From Methylobacterium mesophilicum (GTDB taxonomy: Bacteria; Pseudomonadota; Alphaproteobacteria; Rhizobiales; Beijerinckiaceae): a stretch of 64,000 nt of DNA. Shown here in pieces: positions 49,570 to 60,233 of the stretch. The notes under the pieces are model-generated. The model saw only the letters and a list, made by a program, of their open reading frames with translations, was not told where the DNA came from and did not search any database. Made by a program: the position numbers and the translations under genes. Location: contig NZ_BPQU01000004.1 of the NCBI RefSeq assembly GCF_022179445.1, positions 159,102 to 223,101 on the forward strand, in the 5' to 3' direction. How positions within the stretch are numbered: position 1 is the first letter of the stretch; each line of letters begins with the position of its first letter.

Positions 49570-50865
49570 TCATCCCGTCCCGAGCAGGGGCAGCCACAGG
49601 GCCAGGGCCAGCAGGGCGACGAGCAGCACAGGCACGGTGATGACGAGACCGATCCGCATGTACTGGCCCCAGCCGATCCGCTGTCCCTTGCTCGCCAGAA
49701 CGTGCAGCCACAGCAGCGTCGCGAGGCTGCCGATCGGGGTGAATTTCGGGCCGAGGTCGCAGCCGATCACGTTGGCGTAAATCATCAGTTCGCGCATCAG
49801 CGGCGGCAGGTCGGGCGCCTGCTGGATCGCCAGCGCACCGATGAGCACGCTCGGCATGTTGTTCATGACCGAGGACAGGATCGCGGCGCCGAAGCCCGCC
49901 CCGAGCGTCGCCGCGAGCGGCCCGTAACCGGCGAGCCAGACCAGGCCGCCGCCCAGCGCATCGGTCAGCCCGGCATTCCGGAGCCCGTAGACCACCAGGT
50001 ACATGCCGAGGCTGAACAGCACGATCTGCCACGGCGCGCCGGCCAGCACCTTGCGGATCGGGATGCGGCCGCCCCTCCGGGCGAGGAGCAGGAGCATGGC
50101 CGCGCCCGCGCAGGTGACCACCGAGACCGGCACCCCGAACGGCGCCGTGACGAAGTAGGCCCCGAGCAGCAGGCCGAGCAGCGGGAACGCCGCCCGGAAC
50201 AGCAGCGGGTCGCGGATCGCGTCACGGGGCGGTTCCAGCTGGTCGACCGGGTAGGTGACCGGCAGCGCGGACCGAAAATACAGCCCCAACACCAGAAGCG
50301 TGGCGGCGAGCGACACCAGATCGACCGGCACCATCACGGCGGCGTAACGCCCGAAGGTGATGGCGAAGAAGTTCGCCGAGACGATGTTGACCAGGTTGGA
50401 GATCACCAGCGGCAGGCTGGTGGAATCCGCCACGAATCCGCAGGCGACGATGAAGGCCAGGGCGGCCTGCGGCTTGAACGCGAGCTTCAGCAGGATCGCC
50501 AGCACGATCGGCGTCAGCAGCAGCGCCGCCCCGTCATTGGCGAACACGGCCGCGATGGCGGCGCCCAGCACCACCACCAGGGGGAACAGACGCCGGCCCC
50601 GCCCACCGCCCCATCGGGCGACGTGCAACGCCGCCCAGTGGAAGAAGCCGGCCTCGTCCAGCAGCAGCGAGATGACGATCAGGGCCACGAAGGTGAAGGT
50701 CGCGTCCCAGACGATGTGCCAGACCACCGGCACGTCGGCCGGCTGGATCACCCCCGTGGCGAGGGCCACGCCCGCACCGACCAGGGCGCTCCAGCCGATC
50801 CCGAATCCCCCCGGCTGCCAGATGACGAAAATCAGGGTGACGACGAAGATGGCGAGCGCGAGCAT
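49570..50865 (-). CDS. arsB: ArsB arsenite/antimonite exporter
   Basis: A 431-residue inner-membrane carrier close to E. coli ArsB (429). The conserved [20 protein letters not shown] and [20 protein letters not shown] are present, with about 12 helices. It pumps As(III) made by ArsC out of the cell, driven by membrane potential unless an ArsA ATPase is supplied elsewhere. It lies 27 bp after arsC on the same strand. Confidence 0.95.
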   Translation of the reverse strand: MLALAIFVVTLIFVIWQPGGFGIGWSALVGAGVALATGVIQPADVPVVWHIVWDATFTFVALIVISLLLDEAGFFHWAALHVARWGGGRGRRLFPLVVVLGAAIAAVFANDGAALLLTPIVLAILLKLAFKPQAALAFIVACGFVADSTSLPLVISNLVNIVSANFFAITFGRYAAVMVPVDLVSLAATLLVLGLYFRSALPVTYPVDQLEPPRDAIRDPLLFRAAFPLLGLLLGAYFVTAPFGVPVSVVTCAGAAMLLLLARRGGRIPIRKVLAGAPWQIVLFSLGMYLVVYGLRNAGLTDALGGGLVWLAGYGPLAATLGAGFGAAILSSVMNNMPSVLIGALAIQQAPDLPPLMRELMIYANVIGCDLGPKFTPIGSLATLLWLHVLASKGQRIGWGQYMRIGLVITVPVLLVALLALALWLPLLGTG

Positions 50866-50892
50866 GCGGACGGGAATCTTTCCGGCGCCGAG

Positions 50893-51333
50893 TCAGGCGA
50901 GACCGACGCGGCGGCCGATTTCGTCCACCACCGGCTCGCCGTCTTCCTTGACGAACGCGCCCTGCTGCTGCGGCAGCAGATCGAGCACCCGCTCGGACGG
51001 TCGGCACAGCCGCACACCCTTGGGGCTGACCACGAACGGCCGGTTGAGCAGGATAGGGTGCGCCTGGATGGCATCCAGCAGCTGCTCGTCGGTCAGGGAC
51101 GGGTCGGCGAGGCCGAGTTCGGCATAGGGCGTGCCCTTCTCGCGCAGCGCGTCTCGAACCGTGAGGCCGGCGCGGGCGAGGAGCTGCTTGAGCAGCGCCC
51201 GGGCGGGCGGGGTCTTGAGGTACTCGACGACGTGCGGTTCGATGCCGGCGTTGCGGATCATCGCCAGCGTGTTGCGCGCGGTGCCGCAATCCGGGTTGTG
51301 GTAGATCACAACGTCGAAGGCGCGATCAGGCAT
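50893..51333 (-). CDS. arsC: Glutaredoxin-coupled arsenate reductase
   Basis: A 146-residue ArsC of the E. coli/plasmid type. The catalytic cysteine is Cys16 in YHNPDCGTARNTL, and the oxyanion-binding arginines lie in the LNRPFVVSPKG region. The length and SERVLDLLP end match. It reduces As(V) to As(III) using glutathione/glutaredoxin. It overlaps arsR by 8 bp. Confidence 0.95.
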   Translation of the reverse strand: MPDRAFDVVIYHNPDCGTARNTLAMIRNAGIEPHVVEYLKTPPARALLKQLLARAGLTVRDALREKGTPYAELGLADPSLTDEQLLDAIQAHPILLNRPFVVSPKGVRLCRPSERVLDLLPQQQGAFVKEDGEPVVDEIGRRVGLA

Positions 51334-51676
51334 GGTCCACCTCGTTGGTTCCGGAGCCGCAGGCGGCCAGCGCGGGCGCGCAGATCTCGGGGTGCCCCTG
51401 GCAGCAATCCGTCATGAGAAATGCGATCAGGCTGGCGAGAATTGGGTAGGCGACGCTGTAGATGATCGAGCGCCCAGCCCGCCGGGACCCGATCAGCCCC
51501 GCCTGCTGCAGCTCCTTCAGATGGAAGGAGATGGTGGAGGCGGAGACCCCGATGGCGTTAGCGAGTGCGCCCGAGGCCATGCCGTCCGGGCCGGCCTTCA
51601 CCAGCGCCCGGAGCGCCCGCAGCCGGTGCTCCTGACCCAGCGCCATGAAGGCCGCGAGGGCTTGCGGTTCGTCCAT
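51326..51676 (-). CDS. arsR: ArsR-family arsenic-sensing repressor
   Basis: A 116-residue winged helix-turn-helix repressor (ATG 51676; a start 6 codons upstream is possible). The recognition helix is in VSASTISFHLKELQQAGLI. Instead of the classical ELCVCDL site in the recognition region, it carries cysteines at the C-terminus (TDCCQGHPEICAP and AACGSG). This suggests an As(III) site of the C-terminal-cysteine type known in some ArsR proteins. It heads the ars operon and faces arsH. Confidence 0.92.
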   Translation of the reverse strand: MDEPQALAAFMALGQEHRLRALRALVKAGPDGMASGALANAIGVSASTISFHLKELQQAGLIGSRRAGRSIIYSVAYPILASLIAFLMTDCCQGHPEICAPALAACGSGTNEVDHA

Positions 51677-51726
51677 TTTCGTTTCAACAATCAAACGATA
51701 GTACGAACATATGAGAATGTCTGCCC
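51677..51726. promoter_or_regulatory. Divergent arsR/arsH promoter and probable operator
   Basis: This 50-bp AT-rich gap separates the two divergent starts. It holds the only sequence that can carry both promoters and an ArsR site. An imperfect dyad, tcaaacga/tacgaaca, and catatg lie in it. On the minus strand tactat is a plausible -10. The exact operator is not proven. Confidence 0.6.
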
Positions 51727-52473
51727 GTGGACAAGCCCGCCCAACCGTTTGACGACGGCCTCCCGAATTTGAGCCGGCCGCATTTCGCGGTGCCGACCTC
51801 CGGTCAGCTCGCGGTGGCGCAACCCTTCGCGCACGCGCCGCGCTTCCTGATCCTCTACGGCTCGCTGCGGGAGCGCTCGTTCAGCCGCTTCCTTGCCTAC
51901 GAGGCAGCCCGCCTCCTCGAAGCCATGGGCGGCGAGGTCCGGATCTACGACGCGCACGGCCTGCCGCTGCCCGACGATTCCACCGCCGACCACCCGAAGG
52001 TGCAGGAGTTGCGCGCGCTCTCGCTGTGGTCGGAGGGGCAGGTCTGGGTCTCGCCGGAGCGCCACGGCACTCTCACCGGCGTGATGAAGAGCCAGATCGA
52101 CTGGCTGCCGCTCAGCGAAGGTTCGGTGCGGCCGACGCAGGGGCGTACCCTGGCCGTGATGCAGGTCTCGGGCGGCTCGCAGAGCTTCAACGCGGTCAAC
52201 AGCCTGCGCCTCCTCGGCCGCTGGATGCGGATGATCACCATCCCCAACCAATCCTCGGTGCCGATGGCCTACAAGGAATTCGACGAGGCCGGCCGGATGA
52301 TGCCGGGGCCGCTCTACGAGCGCGTGGTCGATGTCTGCGAGGAGTTGATGAAGTTCACGCTGCTGACCCGCGAGCGGGCCGACTATCTCGTCGACCGCTA
52401 CAGCGAGCGAAAGGAGCGGGAGCCGGAGCGGCTGCGGGCGGTGGCGGCCGATATCGCCATGGGCAAGCCATGA
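51727..52473 (+). CDS. arsH: ArsH NADPH-FMN organoarsenical oxidase
   Basis: A 248-residue flavodoxin-like protein. The FMN-binding loop is GSLRERS (45-51). Later motifs [20 protein letters not shown] and [20 protein letters not shown] are typical of ArsH. The family oxidises trivalent methylated and aromatic arsenicals to less toxic pentavalent forms and reduces quinones. GTG 51727 is the start; nearby ATGs are out of frame. It is divergently transcribed from the ars operon and shares its control region. Confidence 0.94.
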   Translation: MDKPAQPFDDGLPNLSRPHFAVPTSGQLAVAQPFAHAPRFLILYGSLRERSFSRFLAYEAARLLEAMGGEVRIYDAHGLPLPDDSTADHPKVQELRALSLWSEGQVWVSPERHGTLTGVMKSQIDWLPLSEGSVRPTQGRTLAVMQVSGGSQSFNAVNSLRLLGRWMRMITIPNQSSVPMAYKEFDEAGRMMPGPLYERVVDVCEELMKFTLLTRERADYLVDRYSERKEREPERLRAVAADIAMGKP

Positions 52474-52602
52474 CCGGCCCGGGCGGCCTACTCGGCCGGG
52501 GGCGCGCGCTCTAGCTAGGACGGAGGCCGGCTCCGCCGGTCATGTTCGTTTCCGCAGAGGGCGTCGCGACGGCCCTCGCTCCGACAGAGGGATAGCCGCC
52601 TT

Positions 52603-53043
52603 ATGGAATACCTCCACACCATGGTCCGGGTGGCCGATCTCGACCGGGCGCTCGCCTTCTACGTCGACGCGTTCGGCCTGAAGGAAGTCCGCCGCGTCGA
52701 GAACGAGAAGGGCCGCTTTACCTTGGTCTTCCTGGCCGCCCCCGGGGATGTCGAGCGGGCCCAGGCGACCAAGTCGCCGCTGGTCGAACTGACCTACAAC
52801 TGGGACCCGGAGACCTATACCGGCGGCCGCAACTTCGGGCACTTAGCCTACCAGGTCGACGACATCTACGCGTTCTGCGCCCAGCTCCAGGACAAGGGCG
52901 TGACCATCAGCCGTCCGCCCCGCGACGGCCACATGGCCTTCGTGAAGTCGCCGGACGGCATCTCAATCGAGATCCTGCAGAAGGGCGGCGCCAAGGAGCC
53001 GCAGGAGCCGTGGACGTCGATGGAGAACACCGGCAGCTGGTAA
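52603..53043 (+). CDS. gloA: Lactoylglutathione lyase (glyoxalase I)
   Basis: A 146-residue enzyme converting the methylglyoxal-glutathione hemithioacetal to S-lactoylglutathione. The metal ligands are His5, Glu62, His80 and Glu123, in the usual VRV, VELTYNWD, GHLAYQVDD and SIEILQKG contexts. The short form suggests the Ni-type enzyme. It lies 49 bp before the RNase P RNA and has no obvious operon partner. Confidence 0.96.
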   Translation: MEYLHTMVRVADLDRALAFYVDAFGLKEVRRVENEKGRFTLVFLAAPGDVERAQATKSPLVELTYNWDPETYTGGRNFGHLAYQVDDIYAFCAQLQDKGVTISRPPRDGHMAFVKSPDGISIEILQKGGAKEPQEPWTSMENTGSW

Positions 53044-53092
53044 TCCACCCGCGACTCTTGACCCGGACGGCGGCGCGGGCGCATCTGCCCGC

Positions 53093-53493
<401 letters not shown>

Positions 53494-53898
53494 AACTCCC
53501 CCCGGACCCGTGCGCCGCGGCGATCGCGCGGTAGCTCTACAGGCTCCGCGACGCGCAAAATTCGCGCCCGGCAAAAACCTTCGGTTAACCGTACCGGGGT
53601 CAGATCGGTCGGCTCGCCAGCGCCAGGCTCGCGCGTTGACGATCCTCCGAGGCCCATGATACCCGGCATCCTCCCGTCAACGGCGTGTATCGGATCGCCG
53701 GGCGTAACCTGCACAGGTGCAGGTCCCGTCCGTGCGCGGCGTTTCGCGCGCTCCGCATCCGGTGCCGTTCCCGTCACGCGCGCCGCGCTCGCGCGGCCCG
53801 GCACAGGGCACCATGAGACGCACGAGCCGCATCCGCGCCGGACTCTCCGGATCGCGCCGAACCCCCGACTGTCCCCGCACCGGCCCGGCGAGGCGCGC
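53494..53898. other. Gap between rnpB and rsmH
   Basis: About 405 bp where mraZ often lies in other bacteria. No MraZ-like reading frame is seen. A possible promoter is ttgacg at 53636-53641 with a weak -10 17 bp further on. An open frame joining rsmH upstream has unnatural composition and was not used. The cluster promoter must be in this stretch. Confidence 0.5.
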
Positions 53899-54966
53899 AT
53901 GATCCGGCGCCGCCCCCCGGCCGAGACGGCGTCCGCGCACCGCGACGGCCCCGCCGCCTCCGGCCAGCCCCACGTGCCGGTGCTGCTCGCCGAAGTCGTC
54001 GAGTCGCTCAAGCTCGACGGCGGCGTCGCCGTCGACGGCACCTTCGGAGCCGGCGGCTACACCCGCGCTCTGCTGGCGGCCGATCCGACGCTTAAGGTGA
54101 TCGGCATCGACCGCGACCCGCGGGCGATCGCCGGCGGGCAGGCCCTGGTCTGCGAGGCCGGCGGGCGCCTGCGCCTCGTCCCGGGCCGGTTCGGCGACCT
54201 CGACGCGCTGCTTACCGAGGCCGGCGAAGGCCAGGTCGCCGGCATCGTGCTCGATATCGGCGTCTCGTCGATGCAGCTCGACACCCCGGAGCGGGGCTTC
54301 TCGTTCCGCAGCGACGGGCCCCTCGACATGCGCATGGGCGGCGACGGCCCCAGCGCTGCGGACCTCGTGAACGAGGCCGACGAGACCGTGCTGGCCGACA
54401 TCATCTATCATTACGGCGAGGAGCGGCGCTCGCGGGCCGTGGCCCGGACCATCCACGAGGCCCGCCGCCGCGGCCCGATCGAGACCACCGCCCAGCTCGC
54501 CGAGTTGGTCGCCGGCGTGGTCTGGGTCGAGCCCGGCAGCCACATCCATCCCGCGACCCGGACCTTCCAGGGCCTGCGGATCGCCGTGAACGACGAGCTC
54601 GGCGAGCTGGTCCGCGCGCTCCACGCAGCCGAGCGGGTCCTGGCCCCGGGCGGACGGCTCGCCGTGGTGACGTTCCATTCGCTGGAAGACCGGATCGTCA
54701 AGCAGTTCTTCGCCGCCCGCAGCGGTCGCGCCGCCCAGGGCTCGCGCCACCTGCCGGGCGGCCAAGCCGAGACGATCCGCAGCTTCCGCCTCGTCACCAA
54801 GGGTCCGGTCCTGCCGGGCGAGGCCGAGATCGCCCGCAACCCGCGCGCCCGCTCGGCCAAGCTGCGGGCCGCGGAGCGCACCGAATCCGACCTGCCCGAA
54901 CCGCTCGCGGCGCTCCACGCGCTCGCGAGCCTGCCAGACACCGCCCGCGGGGGCCATCGCCGATGA
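53899..54966 (+). CDS. rsmH: 16S rRNA m4C1402 methyltransferase
   Basis: A 355-residue SAM-dependent enzyme, first gene of the division/wall cluster. It begins with [15 protein letters not shown] near residue 23, after a short variable N-terminus from ATG 53899. The SAM-binding GTFGAGGYT (47-55) is followed by [14 protein letters not shown] and the C-terminal [13 protein letters not shown]. It overlaps ftsL by 4 bp, as in most dcw clusters. Confidence 0.95.
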   Translation: MIRRRPPAETASAHRDGPAASGQPHVPVLLAEVVESLKLDGGVAVDGTFGAGGYTRALLAADPTLKVIGIDRDPRAIAGGQALVCEAGGRLRLVPGRFGDLDALLTEAGEGQVAGIVLDIGVSSMQLDTPERGFSFRSDGPLDMRMGGDGPSAADLVNEADETVLADIIYHYGEERRSRAVARTIHEARRRGPIETTAQLAELVAGVVWVEPGSHIHPATRTFQGLRIAVNDELGELVRALHAAERVLAPGGRLAVVTFHSLEDRIVKQFFAARSGRAAQGSRHLPGGQAETIRSFRLVTKGPVLPGEAEIARNPRARSAKLRAAERTESDLPEPLAALHALASLPDTARGGHRR

Positions 54967-55376
54967 TCCGCCTGCTGAACCTCCTGGCGGTCGCCGGCCT
55001 CGTGGCCTCGGCGATCTACGCCTACTCGATCAAGTACGACACGCTTTACCAGGGCGGTCAGGTCTCGAAGCTGCAGACCGCCCTGCACAAGGAGCGGCAG
55101 GCGATCGCGGTGCTGCGCGCCGAGTGGCAGCTCCTGACCCGGCCGGACCGGCTGCAGGCGGCGGTGGACAAGCACCTCGCGCTGGAGCCGATCGGCACTA
55201 GCCACCTGGCCCGCCTGTCGGACCTGCCCGCCCGCCCCGAGCGCGGCGACGAGATCGGCCGGCTGCTCGCCGCAACCGCGACTCCCAAGGACAAGGGCGG
55301 GATCGAGCCGCGCACCACCGGCTCGATCACCCGCACCGTCACCACGACCCGCACCCCGAATACCGCTTCGAGGTAA
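54963..55376 (+). CDS. ftsL: Cell division protein FtsL-like
   Basis: A 137-residue bitopic protein. The short cytoplasmic N-terminus and a membrane helix (about 4-22) precede a periplasmic leucine-zipper-like coiled coil ([20 protein letters not shown]). A Pro/Thr-rich tail follows. Sequence conservation in FtsL is low; position between rsmH and ftsI decides the call. It helps recruit and activate the FtsWI septal synthase. Confidence 0.87.
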   Translation: MIRLLNLLAVAGLVASAIYAYSIKYDTLYQGGQVSKLQTALHKERQAIAVLRAEWQLLTRPDRLQAAVDKHLALEPIGTSHLARLSDLPARPERGDEIGRLLAATATPKDKGGIEPRTTGSITRTVTTTRTPNTASR

Positions 55377-55382
55377 TCATCC

Positions 55383-57293
55383 GTGTCCGAAGACGCCGAC
55401 CAGATCAGAGACGCGGCAGCCGAGGCGCAGATCTCGGAACACCCTGTCCCGGAGCCCGACGCACCGGCGCACGATGCGCCGCACTTCGCCGTGTCGGAGC
55501 AGGATGCGGCGGCGCTCGAGGCCGCCGCCCGGGCGCTGCACCCGGACATGCGTGCCGCCCGCGCCAAGGCGTTCGTGCGGAGCATGTTCCGGCTCGCCAT
55601 CGAGCGCTCGCACATGCGCGTCGCCCTGGTCGGGCTGGTGTTCGTCGCGGTGTTCGGGACGATCTCGGCCAAGCTGCTGATGATGGCGGTGTTCGGCGAT
55701 CCGCCCAGCCAGGAGCACCGGGTCGCGGCCGCATCCTCGACGGCGTTCCGGCCCGACATCGTCGACCGCAACGGCGAGATCCTGGCCACCGACATCCGCA
55801 CCGTCTCGGTCTTCGCCGAGCCCGGCAACATCTACGACAAGGACGAGGCGGTGGAGCTGCTCACCGCGGTCCTGCCGGAACTCAATGCCTCCGAGCTGCG
55901 CGCCAAGCTGTCCTCGCGCAAGGACAAGAAGGGCGCGGGCTTCGTCTGGGTGAAGCGCGAGCTGACGCCCAAGCAACAGGCCGAGGTCCACCGGCTCGGC
56001 ATCCCGGGCATCGGCTTCCTGCCGGACCACAAGCGGGTCTACCCGAACGGCGTCGCCGCCGCCCACATCCTGGGCGCGACCAACCTCGACGGCGTCGGCA
56101 TCGCCGGCATGGAGAAGTACATCGACTCGACCGGCCTCCAGGCGCTCAACAGCTTCGGGCTGGTCAGCAAGCAGGCAGACCTGAAGCCGGTGCAGCTCTC
56201 CATCGATCTGCGCGCCCAGTTCGCCGTGCGCGACGAGCTGGCCTGGGGCATCGACCACTTCAAGGCCAAGGCCGGCGCCTCGATGATCCTCGACGTCAAG
56301 ACCGGTGAGGTCATCGCCCTGGTGTCGATGCCGGACTTCGATCCGAACGACCCGAAGGACGCGCTCTCGCCCGACCGGATCAACCGCATGAATGTCGGCG
56401 TCTACGAGATGGGCTCGACCTTCAAGGCGATGACGCTGGCCATGGCGCTGGATTCCGGCAAGTACAACGTCAACTCGACCTTCGACACCCGCGGCGGCGT
56501 GCTGAACTGGGGCCGGCAGAAGATCCACGAGTATCACGGCACCAACCGGGTCATCACCATGCCGGAAGTGTTCACGCACTCGTCGAACATCGGCTCGGCC
56601 AAGATGGCGCTCGGCGTCGGCGTGCCCGGCCACAAGGCCTTCCTGAAGAAGATGGGTCTGCTCGACCGGCTGCGCACGGAGCTGCCCGAGAGCGCGGCCC
56701 CGATCGTCCCGTCGCGCTGGACCGAGATCAACACCATCACGATCGCGTTCGGCCACGGCATCGCGGTGGCGCCGATCCAGGCCGCGGCCGCTGTGGCGGC
56801 GATCGCCAACGGCGGCGACCTGATCACCCCGACCTTCCTGAAGGCGGCGCCCGACGACAAGGCCCGCGCCACGCACGTCCTCTCCGGTCAGACCTCCGAG
56901 GCGATGCGCTACATCATGCGCCTCAACGCGGCGGAGGGCTCTGCCAAGAAGGCGGCGGTCCCGTACTATTTCGTGGGCGGCAAGACCGGCACGGCCGAGA
57001 AGGTGATCGGCGGGCGCTACATCCACAACCGCCTGTTCACCACCTTCATGGCGGCGGCGCCGATGAACGACCCGAAGTACCTGTTCATCACCATCATGGA
57101 CGAGCCGCAGGGCCTTCCGGAATCGGGCGGCTACGCCACGGCTGCGTGGAACTCGGGCGTCGTCACCGGCAAGGTGATCGAGCGGGTCGCCCCGATCCTG
57201 GGCCTGCCGCCGCAATTCGAGCCGCCGGTGCGACCGTTCCCCCAGATGGTCAAGCTCAACGCCTACCACGTCAACCAGTTGGGCGGCCCGTGA
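55383..57293 (+). CDS. ftsI: FtsI, septal peptidoglycan transpeptidase (PBP3)
   Basis: A 636-residue class B penicillin-binding protein. One membrane helix (about 78-102) lies after an acidic, unusually long cytoplasmic N-terminus. The catalytic motifs are S345-x-x-K348 (STFK), S400-x-N402 (SSN) and K534-T-G. It cross-links septal peptidoglycan with FtsW. It sits 6 bp after ftsL and overlaps murE by 4 bp. Confidence 0.96.
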   Translation: MSEDADQIRDAAAEAQISEHPVPEPDAPAHDAPHFAVSEQDAAALEAAARALHPDMRAARAKAFVRSMFRLAIERSHMRVALVGLVFVAVFGTISAKLLMMAVFGDPPSQEHRVAAASSTAFRPDIVDRNGEILATDIRTVSVFAEPGNIYDKDEAVELLTAVLPELNASELRAKLSSRKDKKGAGFVWVKRELTPKQQAEVHRLGIPGIGFLPDHKRVYPNGVAAAHILGATNLDGVGIAGMEKYIDSTGLQALNSFGLVSKQADLKPVQLSIDLRAQFAVRDELAWGIDHFKAKAGASMILDVKTGEVIALVSMPDFDPNDPKDALSPDRINRMNVGVYEMGSTFKAMTLAMALDSGKYNVNSTFDTRGGVLNWGRQKIHEYHGTNRVITMPEVFTHSSNIGSAKMALGVGVPGHKAFLKKMGLLDRLRTELPESAAPIVPSRWTEINTITIAFGHGIAVAPIQAAAAVAAIANGGDLITPTFLKAAPDDKARATHVLSGQTSEAMRYIMRLNAAEGSAKKAAVPYYFVGGKTGTAEKVIGGRYIHNRLFTTFMAAAPMNDPKYLFITIMDEPQGLPESGGYATAAWNSGVVTGKVIERVAPILGLPPQFEPPVRPFPQMVKLNAYHVNQLGGP

Positions 57294-58750
57294 ACGCGCG
57301 CCTCGCCGAGCTCTTCCCGGAGGCCGCCGGCCCGGCCGCCGACCTGACCGTGTCGGCGTTGACCGCCGACAGCCGGCAGGTCGTGCCGGGCGGCGTGTTC
57401 GTCGCGGTGCCCGGCACCCAGGCGGACGGCCGCCTGTTCGCCGCCCAGGCCGCCGGACGCGGCGCCGTCGCGGTGGCCGGGGAGGGCGAGCGCCCAGCCG
57501 ACCTACCCGAGGCGGTGGCGTGGATCGCAGTTCCGGATGCCCGCCGGGCCTTGGCCCTCGCCGCAGCCCGGCTCGCCGGAGCGCAGCCCGGGGCCGTGGT
57601 CGCGGTCACCGGCACGGCTGGAAAAAGCTCGGTCGCCGATTTCGTGCGCCAGATCCTGGCCCGGCTCGGTCGTGACGCCGCGAGCCTCGGCACCGTCGGG
57701 ATCGTCACCAACCGTGGCGCCGAATACGGCTCGCTCACGACTCCCGACCCGGTGACGCTGCACCAGACCCTGGCGCGCCTCGCCCGGGAGGGCGTGACCG
57801 AGCTCGCCATGGAGGCGTCCTCCCACGGGATCGAGCAGCGCCGCCTCGACGGCGTGCGTCTCGTGGCAGCCGGCTTCACCAATCTCGGCCGCGACCACCT
57901 CGATTACCACGCTAGCATCGAGGAATACCTCGCGGCCAAGCTGCGCCTGTTCACGGAGTTGCTGCCCGCAGGCTGCCCGGCGATCGTCAACATCGACGGC
58001 GCCTATGCCGACCGGGTGATCGCGGCGGCAGAGGGCGCCGGGCGGCCGGTCCGCACGGTCGGACGGTCGGGCACGGACATCCGCCTCGTCTCAGCGAGGA
58101 CCGAGGGCTTCGCCCAGGCCGTCACGCTCCTGCATGGAAACGTGACGCGCACGGTGCGTCTTCCCCTCGTCGGCGACTTCCAGGTCGAGAACGCCCTGGT
58201 GGCGGCCGGCCTGGCGCTCGCGACCCCGGCCGGCGCCGCAGATCCGGGCGGCGTGTTCGCGGCCCTCGACCACCTCACCGGCGTGCCCGGCCGGATGGAG
58301 CGGATCGGTGAGGCGCGGGGCGGCCTGTGCCTGGTCGACTACGCCCACAAGCCCGAGGCGCTGGAGAGCGTGCTGACCGCGCTGCGCCCGTTCGCGTCCG
58401 GCCGGCTGGTCGTGGTGTTCGGCTGCGGCGGCGACCGCGATCGGGGCAAGCGCCCGCTGATGGGGGCTATCGCCGAGCGCCTGGCGGATGTTGTGTTCGT
58501 CACCGACGACAATCCCCGCACGGAGGAACCCCAAGCGATCCGGCGGGCGATCCTGGCGGCAGCGCCCAACGCGGAAGAAATCGGCGACCGGGCCGAGGCG
58601 ATTGGCTCGGCCGTGCGGCGACTCGGCCCCGGCGACGTGCTGGTCGTGGCCGGCAAAGGCCATGAAACCGGCCAGATCGTGGGAGATCGGACGCTGCCGT
58701 TCTCTGACCATGAGGTCCTGCGCGCCGCCATCGCCGGGGCCGCACGTTGA
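57290..58750 (+). CDS. murE: UDP-MurNAc-tripeptide synthetase (meso-DAP type)
   Basis: A 486-residue Mur ligase from GTG 57290 (GTGA overlap with ftsI). The ATP loop is GTAGKSS (108-114), a departure from the usual GTNGKTS. The DNPR motif (DDNPRTEEP), which selects meso-diaminopimelate over lysine, is present near residue 405. EASSHGIEQRRL and the C-terminal GKGHETGQ are intact. It adds the third amino acid of the stem peptide. Confidence 0.96.
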   Translation: MNARLAELFPEAAGPAADLTVSALTADSRQVVPGGVFVAVPGTQADGRLFAAQAAGRGAVAVAGEGERPADLPEAVAWIAVPDARRALALAAARLAGAQPGAVVAVTGTAGKSSVADFVRQILARLGRDAASLGTVGIVTNRGAEYGSLTTPDPVTLHQTLARLAREGVTELAMEASSHGIEQRRLDGVRLVAAGFTNLGRDHLDYHASIEEYLAAKLRLFTELLPAGCPAIVNIDGAYADRVIAAAEGAGRPVRTVGRSGTDIRLVSARTEGFAQAVTLLHGNVTRTVRLPLVGDFQVENALVAAGLALATPAGAADPGGVFAALDHLTGVPGRMERIGEARGGLCLVDYAHKPEALESVLTALRPFASGRLVVVFGCGGDRDRGKRPLMGAIAERLADVVFVTDDNPRTEEPQAIRRAILAAAPNAEEIGDRAEAIGSAVRRLGPGDVLVVAGKGHETGQIVGDRTLPFSDHEVLRAAIAGAAR

Positions 58751-58781
58751 TGGCGCGGCCGGATGGTGACCGGGGGCTGAC

Positions 58782-60233
58782 ATGACCGCACTCTGGACCC
58801 GTGACGAGCTCGAAGCCGCCACCGGCGGACGCCTGATCGGCGCAGACCGCCCGATCGGCGGCGCGTCGATCGACACCCGCACGCTGCAGCTGGGCGACCT
58901 GTTCTTCGCCATCAAGGGAGAGGCGCGCGACGGCCACGACTTCGTCGCGAGCGCCCTCGGGCGCGGCGCCGCCGCCGCCGTGGTCAGCGAGGCCCGCGCC
59001 GAGGATCTGGCCGCCCACGGCCCCGTGCTGGCGGTCCCGGATTCAGGGGCCGACCCGGTCCTGACCGCGATGACCCGCCTGGGCGAAGCCGCCCGGGCGC
59101 GCACCGACGCACAGATCGTGGCGGTGACCGGCTCGGTCGGCAAGACCGGGACCAAGGAGGCCCTGCGCCACGTCCTGGCCGGGCAGGGCGACACCCACGC
59201 CTCGGCGGCCTCCTACAACAACCATTGGGGCGTGCCCCTGACGCTCGCCCGGATGCCGCGCACCACGCGCTACGGCGTGTTCGAGATCGGCATGAACCAC
59301 CCGGCCGAGATCGTGCCGCTGACCGCGCAGGTCCGGCCCGACATCGCGCTGATCACCACGGTCGAGCCGGTGCATGTCGAGCATTTCGCCTCGGTCTCGG
59401 CCATCGCGGACGCCAAGGGCGAGATCTTCTCCGGCGTGGAACCCGGCGGCGTGGCGATCATCAACCGGGACAGCGCGCATTACGACCGCCTGGTCGCCCA
59501 TGCGAGCGCGTCGCGGGCCGGCCGGATCGTCAGCTTCGGCGAGCATCCGGAAGCCGACGTGCGGGCGCAGAAAATCGTGCTGCGCCCCGACCTGTCGGTG
59601 GTCGACGCCGTCGTGATGGGGCAGCCCGTCACTTACAAGCTGGGCACCGCCGGGCGGCATGCGGCGCTGAACTCGCTGGGCGTGATGGCGGTGGTCCACG
59701 CGCTGGGGGCCGATCTCGCCGAGGCGGCCCTGGCGCTGGCGGGTTTGAGTCCGCCGGTCGGGCGCGGCGAGCGCACCGCCCTCGAGATCGACGGCGGCAC
59801 CGCCTACCTGGTCGACGAGAGCTACAACGCCAACCCGGCCTCGGTCCGGGCCGCGATCGCGACGCTCGCCGGCATCGAGACCGGCCCGCGCGGCCGCCGC
59901 ATCGCGGTGCTGGGCGACATGCTGGAACTCGGCGCGGCCTCCCCCGACCTGCATCGCGGCCTCGTCGAGGCGATCGAGGCCGCTCGGATCGACCTGGTCT
60001 TCGCCTCCGGGCCGCTGATGCGCCACCTGTTCGAGGCGTTGCCGGTGAGCCGCCGCGGCGGCGTCGCCGACACCGCCGCCGACCTGATCGAGCCGCTGAC
60101 CCGCAACCTGCGGTCCGGCGACGCCGTGATGGTCAAGGGATCGAACGGCAGCCGCATGGGGCGGATTGTCGATGTGCTGAAAGCCCGCTACGCGGTCGAC
60201 CCGGCGCGGCGCGGAATGGCCGCCGCCCCGTGA
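58782..60233 (+). CDS. murF: UDP-MurNAc-pentapeptide synthetase
   Basis: A 483-residue Mur ligase adding D-Ala-D-Ala. The ATP loop is GSVGKTGTKE (117 onward). MNHPAEIVPLT and DESYNANPASVRAAI mark the substrate and third domains, and VMVKGSNGSRMG the end. It begins 31 bp after murE. The 100-bp gap to mraY holds no gene. Confidence 0.96.
   Translation: MTALWTRDELEAATGGRLIGADRPIGGASIDTRTLQLGDLFFAIKGEARDGHDFVASALGRGAAAAVVSEARAEDLAAHGPVLAVPDSGADPVLTAMTRLGEAARARTDAQIVAVTGSVGKTGTKEALRHVLAGQGDTHASAASYNNHWGVPLTLARMPRTTRYGVFEIGMNHPAEIVPLTAQVRPDIALITTVEPVHVEHFASVSAIADAKGEIFSGVEPGGVAIINRDSAHYDRLVAHASASRAGRIVSFGEHPEADVRAQKIVLRPDLSVVDAVVMGQPVTYKLGTAGRHAALNSLGVMAVVHALGADLAEAALALAGLSPPVGRGERTALEIDGGTAYLVDESYNANPASVRAAIATLAGIETGPRGRRIAVLGDMLELGAASPDLHRGLVEAIEAARIDLVFASGPLMRHLFEALPVSRRGGVADTAADLIEPLTRNLRSGDAVMVKGSNGSRMGRIVDVLKARYAVDPARRGMAAAP

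Noticed and set aside
53656..53898. Upstream part of the rsmH open frame as an mraZ gene or N-terminal extension
   Set aside because: No MraZ-like sequence is present and the composition is non-natural (Arg/Pro/Thr-rich). The conserved RsmH begins after ATG 53899.
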